Shown: positions 8,733 to 17,793 of the stretch, piece by piece
Layout of the letters: every line of letters starts with the position of its first letter
Numbering within the stretch: position 1 is the first letter of the stretch
From: Mycetohabitans rhizoxinica HKI 454
GTDB lineage: Bacteria; Pseudomonadota; Gammaproteobacteria; Burkholderiales; Burkholderiaceae
Reading direction: 5' to 3'
NCBI RefSeq assembly: GCF_000198775.1
Contig: NC_014722.1
Coordinates: 2,634,717 to 2,698,716 of the forward strand
DNA: 64,000 nucleotides
Translations under genes and position numbers: made by a program
Notes under the pieces: model-generated
Seen by the model: only the letters and a program-made list of their open reading frames with translations
Database searches by the model: none
What the model was told of the DNA's origin: nothing

Positions 8733-9878
8733 TTACATCTTCACCACATCCAGCACCGACTTCTTGCCGGCTTTGTAGTGATACAGCGAGATCACGCCGT
8801 GTTTGAGGTCGCCCTTCGCATCGAACGTGGTCTCGCCGATCACGCCCTTGTAATCGGTATTCGGCATCGCGGCCAAAATCTTCGCCGGATCGATCGAGTT
8901 GGCGCGCTTCATCGCGTCGGCAATGATATACACCGCATCGTAGGTGAACGGCGCATAGAGCTGAATCGACTGGCCAAAGCGCTTTTCATACTTGGCCTGG
9001 AACGCCTTACCACCGTCCATCCGCTCGAGCGCCATGCCTGCTTCCGAGCACACAACGTTGCCGGTGGCGTCGCCCGCCAGGTCCGGCAGCTTGTCGGTAC
9101 ACACGCCGTCGCCCGCGAGAATCTTGGCGCGCAAGCCGAGTTGCTTGGCCTGCTTGGCGAACGGACCACCGGTGGCGTCCATGCCGCCGTACATGATCGC
9201 ATCCGGGTTCTCGCCTTTGATCTTGGTCAGGATCGCGCGGAAGTCCACGGCCTTGTCATTGGTCGCCTCATGCGACATCACCTTCAGGCCGAGCGACTTG
9301 GCTGCCTTCTCGAATGCGTTGGCCAAGCCCTGCCCGTACGCCGTCGAGTCATCGACGATCGCCACGGACTTGATCTTTAGGTTCTTGGCCGCGTAATTGG
9401 CCAACGCCGGGCCTTGCTGCGCATCGGTCGCCACCACACGATACGTCGTCTTGAAACCCTGTTGGGTGTACGCGGGATGGGTCGCCGCCGGGGAAATCTG
9501 CACGATGCCCGCATCGCGGTAGATCTTAGAGGCCGGGATCGACGTACCCGAGTTGAGGTGACCAACCACGCCCACGACCTTGTCGTCGACCAGCTTTTGC
9601 GCGACCTGCGTGGCGGTGCGAGGGTCGGCTGCATCATCCTGTGCATCTAACTCGAGCTTGACCTTCTGGCCATGAATGATGAGCCCCTTGACGTTGATTT
9701 CCTCGACAGCCAGCCGGGCACCGTTTTCGTTGTCCTTGCCTAGGTGAGCGATACCACCGGTCAACGGCGCGACGTGACCGATCTTGACGATCGTATCCGC
9801 CGACGCACTGGTGGCAAAGGCGGCGCACAGCATGGCCGCAGCCCTAACCGGCAGCAACTTGTGAAGCGTGATGGTCAT
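8733..9878 (-). CDS. Branched-chain amino acid ABC transporter, periplasmic binding protein (LivK-like)
   Basis: A 381-residue periplasmic binding protein of the Leu/Ile/Val type. It has a Sec signal peptide over residues 1-27 ending near TSASA, then the bilobed type I fold beginning TIVKIGHVAPLTGG, with the ligand loops HLNSGTS and ISPAATHPAY. It would deliver branched-chain or related amino acids to a LivHMGF permease, but no permease or ATPase genes are adjacent, so it is an orphan binding protein here. The start at 9878 has a GGGAG ribosome site; the frame runs upstream to 10016 without signal-peptide features. Confidence 0.9.
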   Translation of the reverse strand: MTITLHKLLPVRAAAMLCAAFATSASADTIVKIGHVAPLTGGIAHLGKDNENGARLAVEEINVKGLIIHGQKVKLELDAQDDAADPRTATQVAQKLVDDKVVGVVGHLNSGTSIPASKIYRDAGIVQISPAATHPAYTQQGFKTTYRVVATDAQQGPALANYAAKNLKIKSVAIVDDSTAYGQGLANAFEKAAKSLGLKVMSHEATNDKAVDFRAILTKIKGENPDAIMYGGMDATGGPFAKQAKQLGLRAKILAGDGVCTDKLPDLAGDATGNVVCSEAGMALERMDGGKAFQAKYEKRFGQSIQLYAPFTYDAVYIIADAMKRANSIDPAKILAAMPNTDYKGVIGETTFDAKGDLKHGVISLYHYKAGKKSVLDVVKM

Positions 9879-10318
9879 GTCAATCTCCCGTTTCGGTCCC
9901 AGAATGTCGGCGCGCCTGCCCCGCGCCAGGTCAGATGTCGAAACACTGACGCGAGCAGCCGCGCCTGATGCATCGTCATGCACTTGACAAGCCTGAACAA
10001 CACGCGTTCTGAACAAGCAACGTCACCCACTGCGCACCAGTGTAGGCTATCCAATTAATTTAGGGGAATACGTTGAGATCGTGAAAGCCCCACTAACGGC
10101 AGACTATTGCTGAATATCAACAAATACACGTCACGGGAAAATCCGTTATTTTTACAACACGTCAACCAGTCATTTGTGCATACCTCGCCGCCGATCGCGT
10201 ATTCAATTCCAGGCACAGCCGCAACGCGACGCACCGGCGATGCGCGCGCAAAAAATGAAATGGTGGCACACTGATCAACCCTTTCCATTCGGTTCTTTTT
10301 AGCGACTTGGAGATCAAT
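9879..10318. other. Divergent intergenic region, no gene seen
   Basis: About 440 bases between the divergent livK-like and dienelactone hydrolase genes. Bases 10050-10160 are AT-rich and must contain the promoters of one or both genes. A 195-codon minus-strand frame across 10055-10642 lies mostly antisense to the hydrolase and shows no family resemblance, so it is not called. Confidence 0.4.
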
Positions 10319-11017
10319 GTGACTACGCATTCGACATGGCATGACATTGCCACCGACGACGGAACGTTCCAGGCGTATCTCGCGCTCCCGCATACTGGCA
10401 AGGGTCCCGGGATCGTACTGATCCAGGAGATCTTCGGCGTCAATCAGCACATCCGCGAAGTGGCCGACCAGTATGCGGCGGACGGCTACGTGGTATTGGC
10501 GCCAGACATTTTCTGGCGCAGCGAGCCGCGAGTCGAACTCGGGTACGAAGACACGGACCGCAGCCGGGGCATCGCGCTGATGCAGCAGGTCGACTTCGGC
10601 AAGACGCTGAAGGATCTTGCAGCGACCGCGCAAGCGCTGCATGCGCTACCAGAACAAGATGGCAAGATCGCCGCGATCGGCTACTGCTTCGGCGGGCTGC
10701 TCGCCTACAACATGGCCGCGCACGGCTCGGTAGACGCCGCGGTCGCCTATTATGGCGGCGGCATCCAAAACCAGTTGGACCGTGCGGCACAGGTGCATAT
10801 GCCGATACTGTTTCACTATGCCGAGCAGGACACGAATATCCCGCTATCCGCGGTGGGCCAAGTCAAGGAGCGCTTCACGGGCCGGGACAATGCCCAGTTC
10901 CATCTGTACTCGGGCGCACACCACGGCTTCAACTGCCCACATCGCGCGACTTACCAGCAACGCGCAGCCGCGTTGGCTCATGGGCGCACACTGACTTTCC
11001 TGGCCGAACACCTGTAG
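10319..11017 (+). CDS. Dienelactone hydrolase family protein
   Basis: A 232-residue alpha/beta hydrolase of the dienelactone hydrolase family. The catalytic triad is visible as C123 in GYCFGG, D171 in AEQDTN and H202 in AHHGF. In the family, this Cys-Asp-His set opens dienelactone in chlorocatechol breakdown; many members act on other lactones or esters. No ring-cleavage genes are nearby, so a general hydrolase is more likely. The GTG at 10319 is chosen because GGAG at 10309-10312 stands six bases upstream; a TTG at 10307 is the alternative. Confidence 0.88.
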   Translation: MTTHSTWHDIATDDGTFQAYLALPHTGKGPGIVLIQEIFGVNQHIREVADQYAADGYVVLAPDIFWRSEPRVELGYEDTDRSRGIALMQQVDFGKTLKDLAATAQALHALPEQDGKIAAIGYCFGGLLAYNMAAHGSVDAAVAYYGGGIQNQLDRAAQVHMPILFHYAEQDTNIPLSAVGQVKERFTGRDNAQFHLYSGAHHGFNCPHRATYQQRAAALAHGRTLTFLAEHL

Positions 11018-11054
11018 CCGACCGGGCCATAGGATGGGGTGGTAGGCACGCACG

Positions 11055-12299
11055 CTACCGTGCGCTCTCACGTATCGCGCACTCGACGGCCTGCACGCGC
11101 GCCGCATGCACGGCCTCCTTGATGCGGGCCGGCTCGCCGACCATGCGTTGCGCGATGGCGCCGGCGTCGACGCCGCGAGCGGCCATCAGCGCGACGCGCA
11201 GTCGTTCGGCCTGCGGATAAGGATGGGACGCAAAATTCAGGCGCCCGCGCAAGTCCGCCTCGCAGGCCTGTAGCGCCTGCGCAAACCGAGCAGGCTTACG
11301 TAGTGCGTCGCTGCGCTCGAGCATGCGTACCAGCGCAGCCGCCCCCATCTCCATCACGCGATGGACGTTGCCGTGTTCGCGCGCCACCAACACCGCCAAG
11401 TCGCGACAATCGTTGGGAACCCTGAGACGTTCGCACAGCGCAAGGATGTGCTCAACACTACGCGCCTCATGTCCAATGTGGCGCGGCAGCACATGGGGTG
11501 GCGTGTCGGCCTTGCCCAGATCGTGCGTGAGCGCGGCAAAGCGTACCGGCAGCGCATAGTGCCGCGCCGCCGCGTAGTCGATCACCATCATCACATGCAC
11601 GCCAGTATCGACCTCCGGATGATAGTCGGCACGCTGTGGCACGCCGAATAGCCTCGCCACTTCGGGCAGCACGCGCTCCAACGCGCCGCATTGGCGCAGC
11701 ACCTCGAACATCCGCGACGGCTCGGGTTCCATCAAGCCGCGCGCGAGTTCCTGCCATACACGCTCGGGCACCAGCGCATCGACTTCACCCGCTTCGACCA
11801 TCTGCCGCATCAACGCCAGCGTCTGCGGCGCAACGGTGAAATCGGTGAAGCGCGCGGCAAAGCGCGCCACGCGCAGAATGCGCACCGGGTCCTCGGCGAA
11901 CGCGTCACTGACATGGCGAAACACACGTGCCTGGAGATCCGCCTGGCCGTTGAACGGATCGATCACGGGCCCGTGCAGCGTGCCATCGGGCAACACCGCC
12001 CGTGCCATCGCATTAATGGTCAGATCGCGCCGGGCCAGGTCCTGCTCCAGCGTCACGTCCGGCGCATAGAAAAACTGGAAACCGTGATAGCCGGCTGCCG
12101 TCTTGCGCTCCGTGCGCGCCAACGCATATTCCTCCTGCGTGCGCGGGTGCAGGAATACCGGAAAGTCTTTGCCGACGGGGCGAAAGCCCTGCGCCATCAT
12201 CTGCTCGGGCGTCGCCCCCACCACCACGTAGTCACGATCCTGCACCGGCTTGCCCAGCAACTCGTCGCGGATGGCACCACCCACTGCGTATACATTCAT
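11055..12299 (-). CDS. cca: Multifunctional CCA tRNA nucleotidyltransferase / HD phosphohydrolase
   Basis: A 414-residue class II tRNA nucleotidyltransferase, close to the length of E. coli Cca (412). It has the GG motif VGGAIRDELLG at residues 6-16 with the catalytic acidic pair in DRDYVVV, the RRDLTINAMA basic patch, the EDPVRILRVARFAARF neck motif, and a C-terminal HD domain (ALTHDLGKADTP) giving phosphatase/phosphodiesterase activity. It adds or repairs the 3' CCA end of tRNAs in the cytoplasm. It follows the epimerase remnant and slt on the same strand. Confidence 0.96.
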   Translation of the reverse strand: MNVYAVGGAIRDELLGKPVQDRDYVVVGATPEQMMAQGFRPVGKDFPVFLHPRTQEEYALARTERKTAAGYHGFQFFYAPDVTLEQDLARRDLTINAMARAVLPDGTLHGPVIDPFNGQADLQARVFRHVSDAFAEDPVRILRVARFAARFTDFTVAPQTLALMRQMVEAGEVDALVPERVWQELARGLMEPEPSRMFEVLRQCGALERVLPEVARLFGVPQRADYHPEVDTGVHVMMVIDYAAARHYALPVRFAALTHDLGKADTPPHVLPRHIGHEARSVEHILALCERLRVPNDCRDLAVLVAREHGNVHRVMEMGAAALVRMLERSDALRKPARFAQALQACEADLRGRLNFASHPYPQAERLRVALMAARGVDAGAIAQRMVGEPARIKEAVHAARVQAVECAIRESAR

Positions 12300-12306
12300 C
12301 AGCCGT

Positions 12307-12620
12307 TCACCTTTTCCCGGTCATGCGCTTCATGCTGTAGCGCGCCTCGCGCGTCGCACCGGCCAGATACAGCAGCGCCACGCTCTGCACGCTTGCAGGC
12401 TCGGGTATGCCCAGTTCCGGCGCAATGCCCGCATGCGCGACGCTATCGATACTCATCGTATCCAGGTTGTCACGTCAACCGGCAGCCGTGTCAGATGCGC
12501 GGCATGTTGACGCCGGCGCGTCGCGACGATGACCCGCTTGCCCGCATGAACCAGCGCGTTCACGATATAGCGGCCGATGAACCCGGACGCGCCAAGCACT
12601 ACAACGCTCATGTGTCGCAT
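12307..12620 (-). pseudogene. Remnant of an NAD(P)-dependent epimerase (NDUFA9-like), large internal deletion
   Basis: Two pieces of one former gene remain between slt and cca. Reading from an ATG at 12620 with a GGGAGG ribosome site, the first piece gives MRHMSVVVLGASGFIGRY, the Rossmann start with GASGFIG, and stops after 55 residues at 12453. The second piece, in another frame from about 12470, reads DNLDTMSIDSVAHAG and ends at 12307, as the C-terminal end of the same family does. Intact proteins have about 310-320 residues, so roughly 200 internal codons are gone and the ends are out of frame. The upstream ribosome site and first codons are intact. Confidence 0.8.
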
Positions 12621-12678
12621 GATTCGCCTCCCGAAGTGAGCACGACGCGCAATGCCCGCGCTCGCGCACCATAATTCG

Positions 12679-14670
12679 TCACGGCGCGGGCAGGATCACA
12701 CCCAGGCGCGCCTTCAGCGACTGCGGCTGGCCCTCGAACAGCGCGCCATAGTAGGTCGTGTTCGACAGCACGTTCTTCACATAATCCCGCGTCTCTGAAA
12801 ACGGGATAGTTTCCGCAAAGATCGCGCCTTCCACTGGCCGGTTAAAACTCTTTTGCCACTGGCGCGGCCGGCCGGGGCCGGCGTTGTAGCCAGCCGTCGC
12901 GAGCACGGCCGAGCCGTCGAACTGATTGTAGATCATCGACAGATAGTTCGTGCCGAGCAGGATGTTCGTGTTGATGTCGTTCATCTGCGCACGCGACAGC
13001 CTGCCCAGGCCGATTTTTTTGGCGACCATCTGCGCGGTAGCCGGCATCAGCTGCATCAAGCCGCTCGCGCCGACGCCAGAGCGTGCGTTGATGATGAAGC
13101 GCGACTCCTGTCGCATCAACCCATATGCCCATTCGATGTCCAGCCCATTCTGCTGCGCATCGCGCTCGACCGTCTGGCGGAACGGCGACAAGTAGCGCAG
13201 CGTGAAGTCGTGCTGCAATTGCGTGCGCTCCGCGATGTTCACCGCGCGGTCGTACAGTTGGATGCGACGCGCATACTCGGCGGCGGCGAGCAATTGCCGA
13301 TCGCTCATCGGCCGCAGCGGCCAATTCCATTCGCGATTGCCTTCCAGACGCAGGTTCAGCGCGTAAAAGCGCTGCGCAAGCGCGAAGCCGGGCACCTTGC
13401 TCATCTCATCTACTTGCGCATCGGTGACCTCGGTGCGCGGTGGAACCGTCGTCTTGCGGCCGAGTTCCTCCGCGGCCAATTGGCTGTAGAAGTGGAACTG
13501 CGATGCGATCGATTCGTATTCCTGCGCTGCAGCCTCCTTGTCGCCGGCTTGCGCCAGCGCACGGGCATGCCAGTAGACCCACGCGGGCTGCGCGCGCAAC
13601 GTCGGCGGCATCTGCTCAATGCTCCAGCGCACCATGGCCCAGTCGCCGACCATCAAGGCACTGCGCACCCGCCATTCGTAAGACGGCGGGCTTAATAGCG
13701 CGCCGGTCGTCAGGCGGTACCAGTGCGCGGCCGCCGGCAGCCGCTTGATGGCGCCCTGGTATGCGATCGTTCCCCAGCCAAGCGCACGCTCCTGGGGCGT
13801 GAGCGCTTCGCTGACCGACGCGAAGGTCGTCGCGGCCAGCGCTGGGTCATTGCGCGCCATCGCCGTGATCGCGACCAACGCCAATTGGTGTGCCGGTGTA
13901 TTCGGCGCAATCCCGCGCGCCAAATACAGCGGCGCAGAGGACGTCGCCTGCTCGTACAGTACCGAATCGGGCCGGTCGCTGCCGAGCGCGTCGACAAGCT
14001 TGGACGCCAGGCTCGAGTAGCCTTGCTCGAGCGCCAGCCGGATCTGCGCCCATACGTCATCGGCGCTGAACTGGCCGCGCTGCGCCAAATCGGTGATCAG
14101 GTCGATGCAGCCATCGCCATACCATTTGGGCTCAACGAGCAGCGCACGCGCCGCGTCGGCGACATCCTGGCGCCGCGCCGCCTTGGAGGCGAGCGCGTAG
14201 CATTTGACCTGCGTATCGTCACCGAGCACGAACCGCGCATATTGCGCATCGAAATTGCGCCAATCATGGCGCGCGCCGAGCACTGTAAGGTAATCGTTGC
14301 GCATCCGGTCCGCAATCGCCTGACCCTCGTAGCGTGACAGGAAATCGAGCACCGGTGCGTCATTCGCATCGACACGCGCGTGGCCCTGGTCATCGAACAG
14401 CGTGGGCTTGATCTGGAAGTACGCCAGATATGACGCAACGGGATAATCGGGAATCAATGCCGCCAGCCGCGCGGCGCCGGCCGCGTCGTTCCTGCGTGCC
14501 GCCTCACGAAGCTGCACGAATATCTGGTCCGGATCGGACAGCACGGCGCCGGGCAGCGGCCGTACCGCACCAGCGCTGCCGCACACGACAAAAAGCGCCG
14601 CTGTCAACGCGCCTGCGACCGCGCGATATACTCGGTGAACACGCACGGGTATCTTCTTTTTCACGTTCAA
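12679..14670 (-). CDS. slt: Soluble lytic murein transglycosylase
   Basis: A 663-residue periplasmic lytic transglycosylase. Residues 1-36 form a signal peptide, then a long alpha-helical superhelix (about 45-480) and the C-terminal catalytic SLT domain, where the catalytic Glu sits in LMRQESRF, followed by SGASGLMQLMPATA-type and AGYNAGPGR motifs. It cleaves the glycan strands of peptidoglycan with formation of 1,6-anhydro-muramyl ends. The start is the TTG at 14670, seven bases after GGAG; a GTG two codons later is possible. It is divergent from the folate gene, with only 15 bases between the starts. Confidence 0.93.
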   Translation of the reverse strand: MNVKKKIPVRVHRVYRAVAGALTAALFVVCGSAGAVRPLPGAVLSDPDQIFVQLREAARRNDAAGAARLAALIPDYPVASYLAYFQIKPTLFDDQGHARVDANDAPVLDFLSRYEGQAIADRMRNDYLTVLGARHDWRNFDAQYARFVLGDDTQVKCYALASKAARRQDVADAARALLVEPKWYGDGCIDLITDLAQRGQFSADDVWAQIRLALEQGYSSLASKLVDALGSDRPDSVLYEQATSSAPLYLARGIAPNTPAHQLALVAITAMARNDPALAATTFASVSEALTPQERALGWGTIAYQGAIKRLPAAAHWYRLTTGALLSPPSYEWRVRSALMVGDWAMVRWSIEQMPPTLRAQPAWVYWHARALAQAGDKEAAAQEYESIASQFHFYSQLAAEELGRKTTVPPRTEVTDAQVDEMSKVPGFALAQRFYALNLRLEGNREWNWPLRPMSDRQLLAAAEYARRIQLYDRAVNIAERTQLQHDFTLRYLSPFRQTVERDAQQNGLDIEWAYGLMRQESRFIINARSGVGASGLMQLMPATAQMVAKKIGLGRLSRAQMNDINTNILLGTNYLSMIYNQFDGSAVLATAGYNAGPGRPRQWQKSFNRPVEGAIFAETIPFSETRDYVKNVLSNTTYYGALFEGQPQSLKARLGVILPAP

Positions 14671-14685
14671 ACAAGGACTCCGCCA

Positions 14686-15309
14686 GTGGTCAAAAGCATA
14701 GCACGCGAGCCGGGGCTGCCGAGTGCAGAAAACGCAACGCGATCGTCGCTGAAGACGGCATTGCGCGCCAGGCTGCTAGCCGAACGTGAGCGCTTCGCCG
14801 ACACGCCGCAGCGCACGCAGGCCGATGTCAAATTGGCGGCGCGCCTGGCTGATGTGTTGCGGCAGTATTCGCCGCGTTGCGTGGGCCTATTCTGGCCGGT
14901 TGCCGCAGAGTTCGACGCGCGACGCGTGGTCGCGCACTGGCTGAGCGGCGACGCCGCGCGGCGCGCGGCATTACCGGTTATCGTCGCGCCGCACGCGCCG
15001 ATGGCCTACCACACGTGGACACCCGGCTCGCCGATGAAGGAAGGGCGTTATCGGATTGCCGTGCCGGCGCACGAAGACAGCATCGTGCCAGACTTGCTGC
15101 TCGCGCCATGTGTCGGCTTCGACGCATCACGGTACCGGCTCGGCTACGGCGGCGGCTATTTCGACCGGACGCTGGCCGCCTGGCCAGCACACGCGGGCTC
15201 GCCGGTTACGGTGGGGGTTGCATATGAATGCTCGCGGGCGGACTCGCTGCCGCACGAAGCGCACGACTTGCCGCTGGACATCGTCGTCACAGACGCGACC
15301 TGCTATTGA
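14686..15309 (+). CDS. 5-formyltetrahydrofolate cyclo-ligase
   Basis: A 207-residue protein of the 5-FTHF cyclo-ligase family, which converts 5-formyl-THF with ATP to 5,10-methenyl-THF. The N-terminal basic stretch (LKTALRARLLAERERF), the central VGLFWPVAAEFDAR and the C-terminal signature LGYGGGYFDRTL are all present. The GTG at 14686 is chosen for the AAGGA ribosome site about eight bases upstream; an ATG at 14635 would overlap the divergent slt gene. It supplies one-carbon units, which fits the many methionine-cycle genes in the window, though it is not in an operon with them. Confidence 0.9.
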   Translation: MVKSIAREPGLPSAENATRSSLKTALRARLLAERERFADTPQRTQADVKLAARLADVLRQYSPRCVGLFWPVAAEFDARRVVAHWLSGDAARRAALPVIVAPHAPMAYHTWTPGSPMKEGRYRIAVPAHEDSIVPDLLLAPCVGFDASRYRLGYGGGYFDRTLAAWPAHAGSPVTVGVAYECSRADSLPHEAHDLPLDIVVTDATCY

Positions 15310-15325
15310 TCGCCGCCCGGCGCGC

Positions 15326-15838
15326 TCAGAGCGACGTCGCAGCGCGCGCGGCTGTGTCGTAGAGGCCTGACGCGGTGCGCAGCAACTGCGCGGCGTCGCC
15401 GATCTGCCCGTTGTCCAAGCCGGCCTCGGCCAGCGTCGCCATCAAGCAACCCTCGCGCACCTCGCGATACTTCAGACAAAGCTTGCGGCCGGCCTCGGTC
15501 GCCGAAAAAAACACCTCCTTGCCGGATTTCTCGCTGGCCACGTAACCCCGCGCGACCAGCTTTTTCAGCGCGTACGTCGCCACGTGCGTATCCTCGATGT
15601 TCAGCACGAAGCAGATATCCGCCAGTTTCTTCTTGCGCTCGCGATGTGTCACATGATGCAGCAACGACACCTCGATTGCCGTCATGTCCTTGGCGCCCGC
15701 CGCGGACATGCAGCGCACCATCCAACGATCAAACGCGTGGCCCGCCAAGATTAATCCATACTCGAACTCAGACAGCTCTGCACTGGTTTCAGACATGAGG
15801 TGTTCTGACGAGACAATCTTCGTTGGCGTGCGGATCAT
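15326..15838 (-). CDS. Winged-helix transcriptional regulator, MarR-like
   Basis: A 170-residue protein with a MarR-like winged helix: MTAIEVSLLHHVTHRERKKK, DICFVLNIEDTHVATYALKKL as recognition region, and the wing ARGYVASEKSGKEVFF near residues 98-115. It lies divergent to pxpB, so it is a candidate regulator of the pyroglutamate cluster. Two starts are possible, the ATG at 15838 and one at 15796 (MSETSAEL); neither has a clear ribosome site. The effector is unknown. Confidence 0.75.
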   Translation of the reverse strand: MIRTPTKIVSSEHLMSETSAELSEFEYGLILAGHAFDRWMVRCMSAAGAKDMTAIEVSLLHHVTHRERKKKLADICFVLNIEDTHVATYALKKLVARGYVASEKSGKEVFFSATEAGRKLCLKYREVREGCLMATLAEAGLDNGQIGDAAQLLRTASGLYDTAARAATSL

Positions 15839-16024
15839 GCCAGATGACCGTAGTTCGTTGCAGGGCCTTCAGTATAACGGCGGACAAGCGCTCAGCGATG
15901 TCTCGTGAAAACACTTATTGATAAATTCTCTATATTTTATTGACAATACGATATAAAAGTATGCCTGAGGCACGCGCGGATCCGCGTTCCCTTCACCAGA
16001 ATGCATGGCTATGGAGGCGAATCA
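15839..16024. promoter_or_regulatory. AT-rich divergent promoter region of regulator and pxp operon
   Basis: Bases 15905-15960 are almost pure A and T in an otherwise GC-rich region. They contain TTGATA at 15918 and TTGACA at 15940 as possible -35 elements, and TATATT and TATAAA as possible -10 elements. The stretch TTGATAAA to TTTATTGACAA is a near-dyad that could be the regulator's operator. No exact spacing is convincing. Confidence 0.4.
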
Positions 16025-16681
16025 ATGATGACTGCACCAAGAATTTTTCCGCTGGGCGATCAGGCACTCGTGTGCGAACTGCCGCCGCCAGCCACGCTCG
16101 CGTACCAGAAACGCGTGTGGCATGTGGCCCGGATGGCACGCGACTGGCCGCATGTGCTGGATGTGGTGCCTGGCATGAACAACGTCACCCTGGTGTTTGA
16201 CCCGATACATGCCGATCCAGACGGGTTGGCGATACAGCTGCGCGGCGCTTGGGCGCGGGCCCCGGCCGAGGAGACAGCATGCCGCGTCGTCGAGATCCCG
16301 GTGCGCTACGGCGGCGAGGCCGGACCGGACCTGGAAAGCGTGGCGCGGCACACCGGCTACTCGCCCCGCGAAGTGGTCGAGCGGCACGCCGCCGGTGAAT
16401 ACGTTGTGTTTTTTCTCGGTTTTCAGCCCGGGTTCGCCTACATGGGTGGACTCGACGCAAGCCTGGCCACGCCGCGGCGGCACGAGCCGCGATTCGCGGT
16501 GCCGGCCGGATCAGTGGGCATTGGCGGCGAGCAGACCGGCATCTACCCGGCCACGTCGCCGGGCGGCTGGCAATTGATTGGGCGCTCGGACATGGTGCTA
16601 TTCGATCCAGCCAGGACCCCGAGCACGGCACTGCTGCCAGGCGATAAAGTCCGCTTCATCATCGCGGAGGTGCTGGCATGA
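16025..16681 (+). CDS. pxpB: 5-oxoprolinase subunit B
   Basis: A 218-residue PxpB (KipI/YbgJ) protein, typical length for the family. It has the N-terminal FPLGDQALVCEL, GMNNVTLVFDP and VVEIPVRYGGEAGPDL blocks, and the C-terminal cyclophilin-like part with FLGFQPGFAYMGGLD, VPAGSVGIGGEQTGIYP and SPGGWQLIGR. With PxpC and PxpA it hydrolyses 5-oxoproline (pyroglutamate) to glutamate with ATP. The ATG at 16025 follows GGAGG by 6-7 bases. Its stop overlaps the start of a 24-codon frame that leads into pxpC. Confidence 0.95.
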   Translation: MMTAPRIFPLGDQALVCELPPPATLAYQKRVWHVARMARDWPHVLDVVPGMNNVTLVFDPIHADPDGLAIQLRGAWARAPAEETACRVVEIPVRYGGEAGPDLESVARHTGYSPREVVERHAAGEYVVFFLGFQPGFAYMGGLDASLATPRRHEPRFAVPAGSVGIGGEQTGIYPATSPGGWQLIGRSDMVLFDPARTPSTALLPGDKVRFIIAEVLA

Positions 16682-16752
16682 AAGACGCATGGGCATGGGT
16701 TTGCGCTGCGGCGCTACAGGCGCACCATGACTGGGCAGGGAGGCACGCATGA
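16678..16752 (+). CDS. 24-codon bridging ORF between pxpB and pxpC
   Basis: A short frame, ATG at 16678 to TGA at 16750-16752, encoding MKDAWAWVCAAALQAHHD and six more residues. Its ATG overlaps the pxpB stop (ATGA) and its TGA overlaps the pxpC start (ATGA). It has its own ribosome site GGAGGT at 16666-16671, seven bases upstream, and contains the pxpC ribosome site near its end. This arrangement would let one ribosome stream pass from pxpB through this frame into pxpC. The peptide has no recognised family; a role as a coupling device or a small subunit is inference, and chance is possible. Confidence 0.4.
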   Translation: MKDAWAWVCAAALQAHHDWAGRHA

Positions 16753-17777
16753 TCGAGGTCATCCGCGCGGGGACGCTGACGACCGTCCAAGACCTGGGCC
16801 GCACCGGCCATCGCCAGTATGGCGTGTGCACCGCCGGCGCGCTCGACACCGTGGCGCTGCAGGTGGCCAACCGGCTAGTGGGCAACGTCCCGGGGGCGGC
16901 AGGGCTTGAATTGACCCTAGGGCCGGTGGTGCTGCGGTTCCCGCGTGCCGCACGCATCGCGCTGACCGGCGCCGACTTTCACGCCATGCTGGATGACCAG
17001 CCTGTCTACGCATGGCGCAGTCTGCCGGTGCAAGCAGGACAAACCTTGACGCTGCGCGCGCCGTCGATCGGCATGCGCGGCTACTTGGCGATTGCTGGCG
17101 GCATCGATGTGATGCCGATGCTCGGCTCGCGCTCGACGGATCTGGGCTCGCATTTCGGTGGTCTCGCGGGGCGGGCATTAAAGGACGGCGATCGCTTGCC
17201 GGTCGCGCCCCTGCCCGCGAGCGCGCGCAACCCCGCATTTAGCCCGGAAGCGCCGGCGTTTGGCGTCAAGCCACCATCGTGGTGCGCACTGGAGCATCTT
17301 GCAGAAGGTACCGGTCAACGGCTCGGCGCCATCGCGACGCGCGTGCGGGTCATACCCGGCCCCGAATATGCCAGCTTTTCGACACAGGCCCACGCCGCGT
17401 TCTGGAACGAAGACTGGTCGATCACGCCGAACAGCAATCGGATGGGCTTCCGGCTGGCCGGCCCAATGCTGGAACGGCAAAGCCCGATCGATCTGCTGTC
17501 GCACGGCGTGCTGCCGGGCACCATCCAGGTGCCACCGAATGGGCAGCCGATCGTGCTGATGAGCGACGCCCAGACCACCGGCGGCTACCCGCGGTTCGGC
17601 AGCGTGATTGCCGCGGACCTGTGGCTGCTCGCGCAGGCCCGGTTGAACCAACGGGTTCATTTCATCCAATGTTCTTTGGAGCAGGCACGCAACGCACTGG
17701 TAGAACTCAACAAATATCTGCGCCATATCGAGCTGGCCATTGCACTACAGCAGGAGCGCTGTAAGGCTGCGGCATGA
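16749..17777 (+). CDS. pxpC: 5-oxoprolinase subunit C
   Basis: A 342-residue PxpC (KipA/YbgK, biotin-dependent carboxyltransferase-like) protein. It starts [20 protein letters not shown], the family N terminus, and includes [42 protein letters not shown] and the C-terminal [20 protein letters not shown] and [12 protein letters not shown] blocks. It forms the catalytic complex with PxpB. A strong ribosome site AGGGAGGC stands about six bases upstream. Seventeen bases separate its stop from the pxpA start. Confidence 0.95.
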   Translation: MIEVIRAGTLTTVQDLGRTGHRQYGVCTAGALDTVALQVANRLVGNVPGAAGLELTLGPVVLRFPRAARIALTGADFHAMLDDQPVYAWRSLPVQAGQTLTLRAPSIGMRGYLAIAGGIDVMPMLGSRSTDLGSHFGGLAGRALKDGDRLPVAPLPASARNPAFSPEAPAFGVKPPSWCALEHLAEGTGQRLGAIATRVRVIPGPEYASFSTQAHAAFWNEDWSITPNSNRMGFRLAGPMLERQSPIDLLSHGVLPGTIQVPPNGQPIVLMSDAQTTGGYPRFGSVIAADLWLLAQARLNQRVHFIQCSLEQARNALVELNKYLRHIELAIALQQERCKAAA

Positions 17778-17793
17778 ATTGAAGGCAGGGGAC

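Noticed and set aside
8709..9380. 223-codon plus-strand frame
   Set aside because: It is the shadow of the livK-like gene on the other strand, produced by high GC content.
10055..10642. 195-codon minus-strand frame
   Set aside because: It is mostly antisense to a clear dienelactone hydrolase with an intact catalytic triad, and the translation matches nothing.
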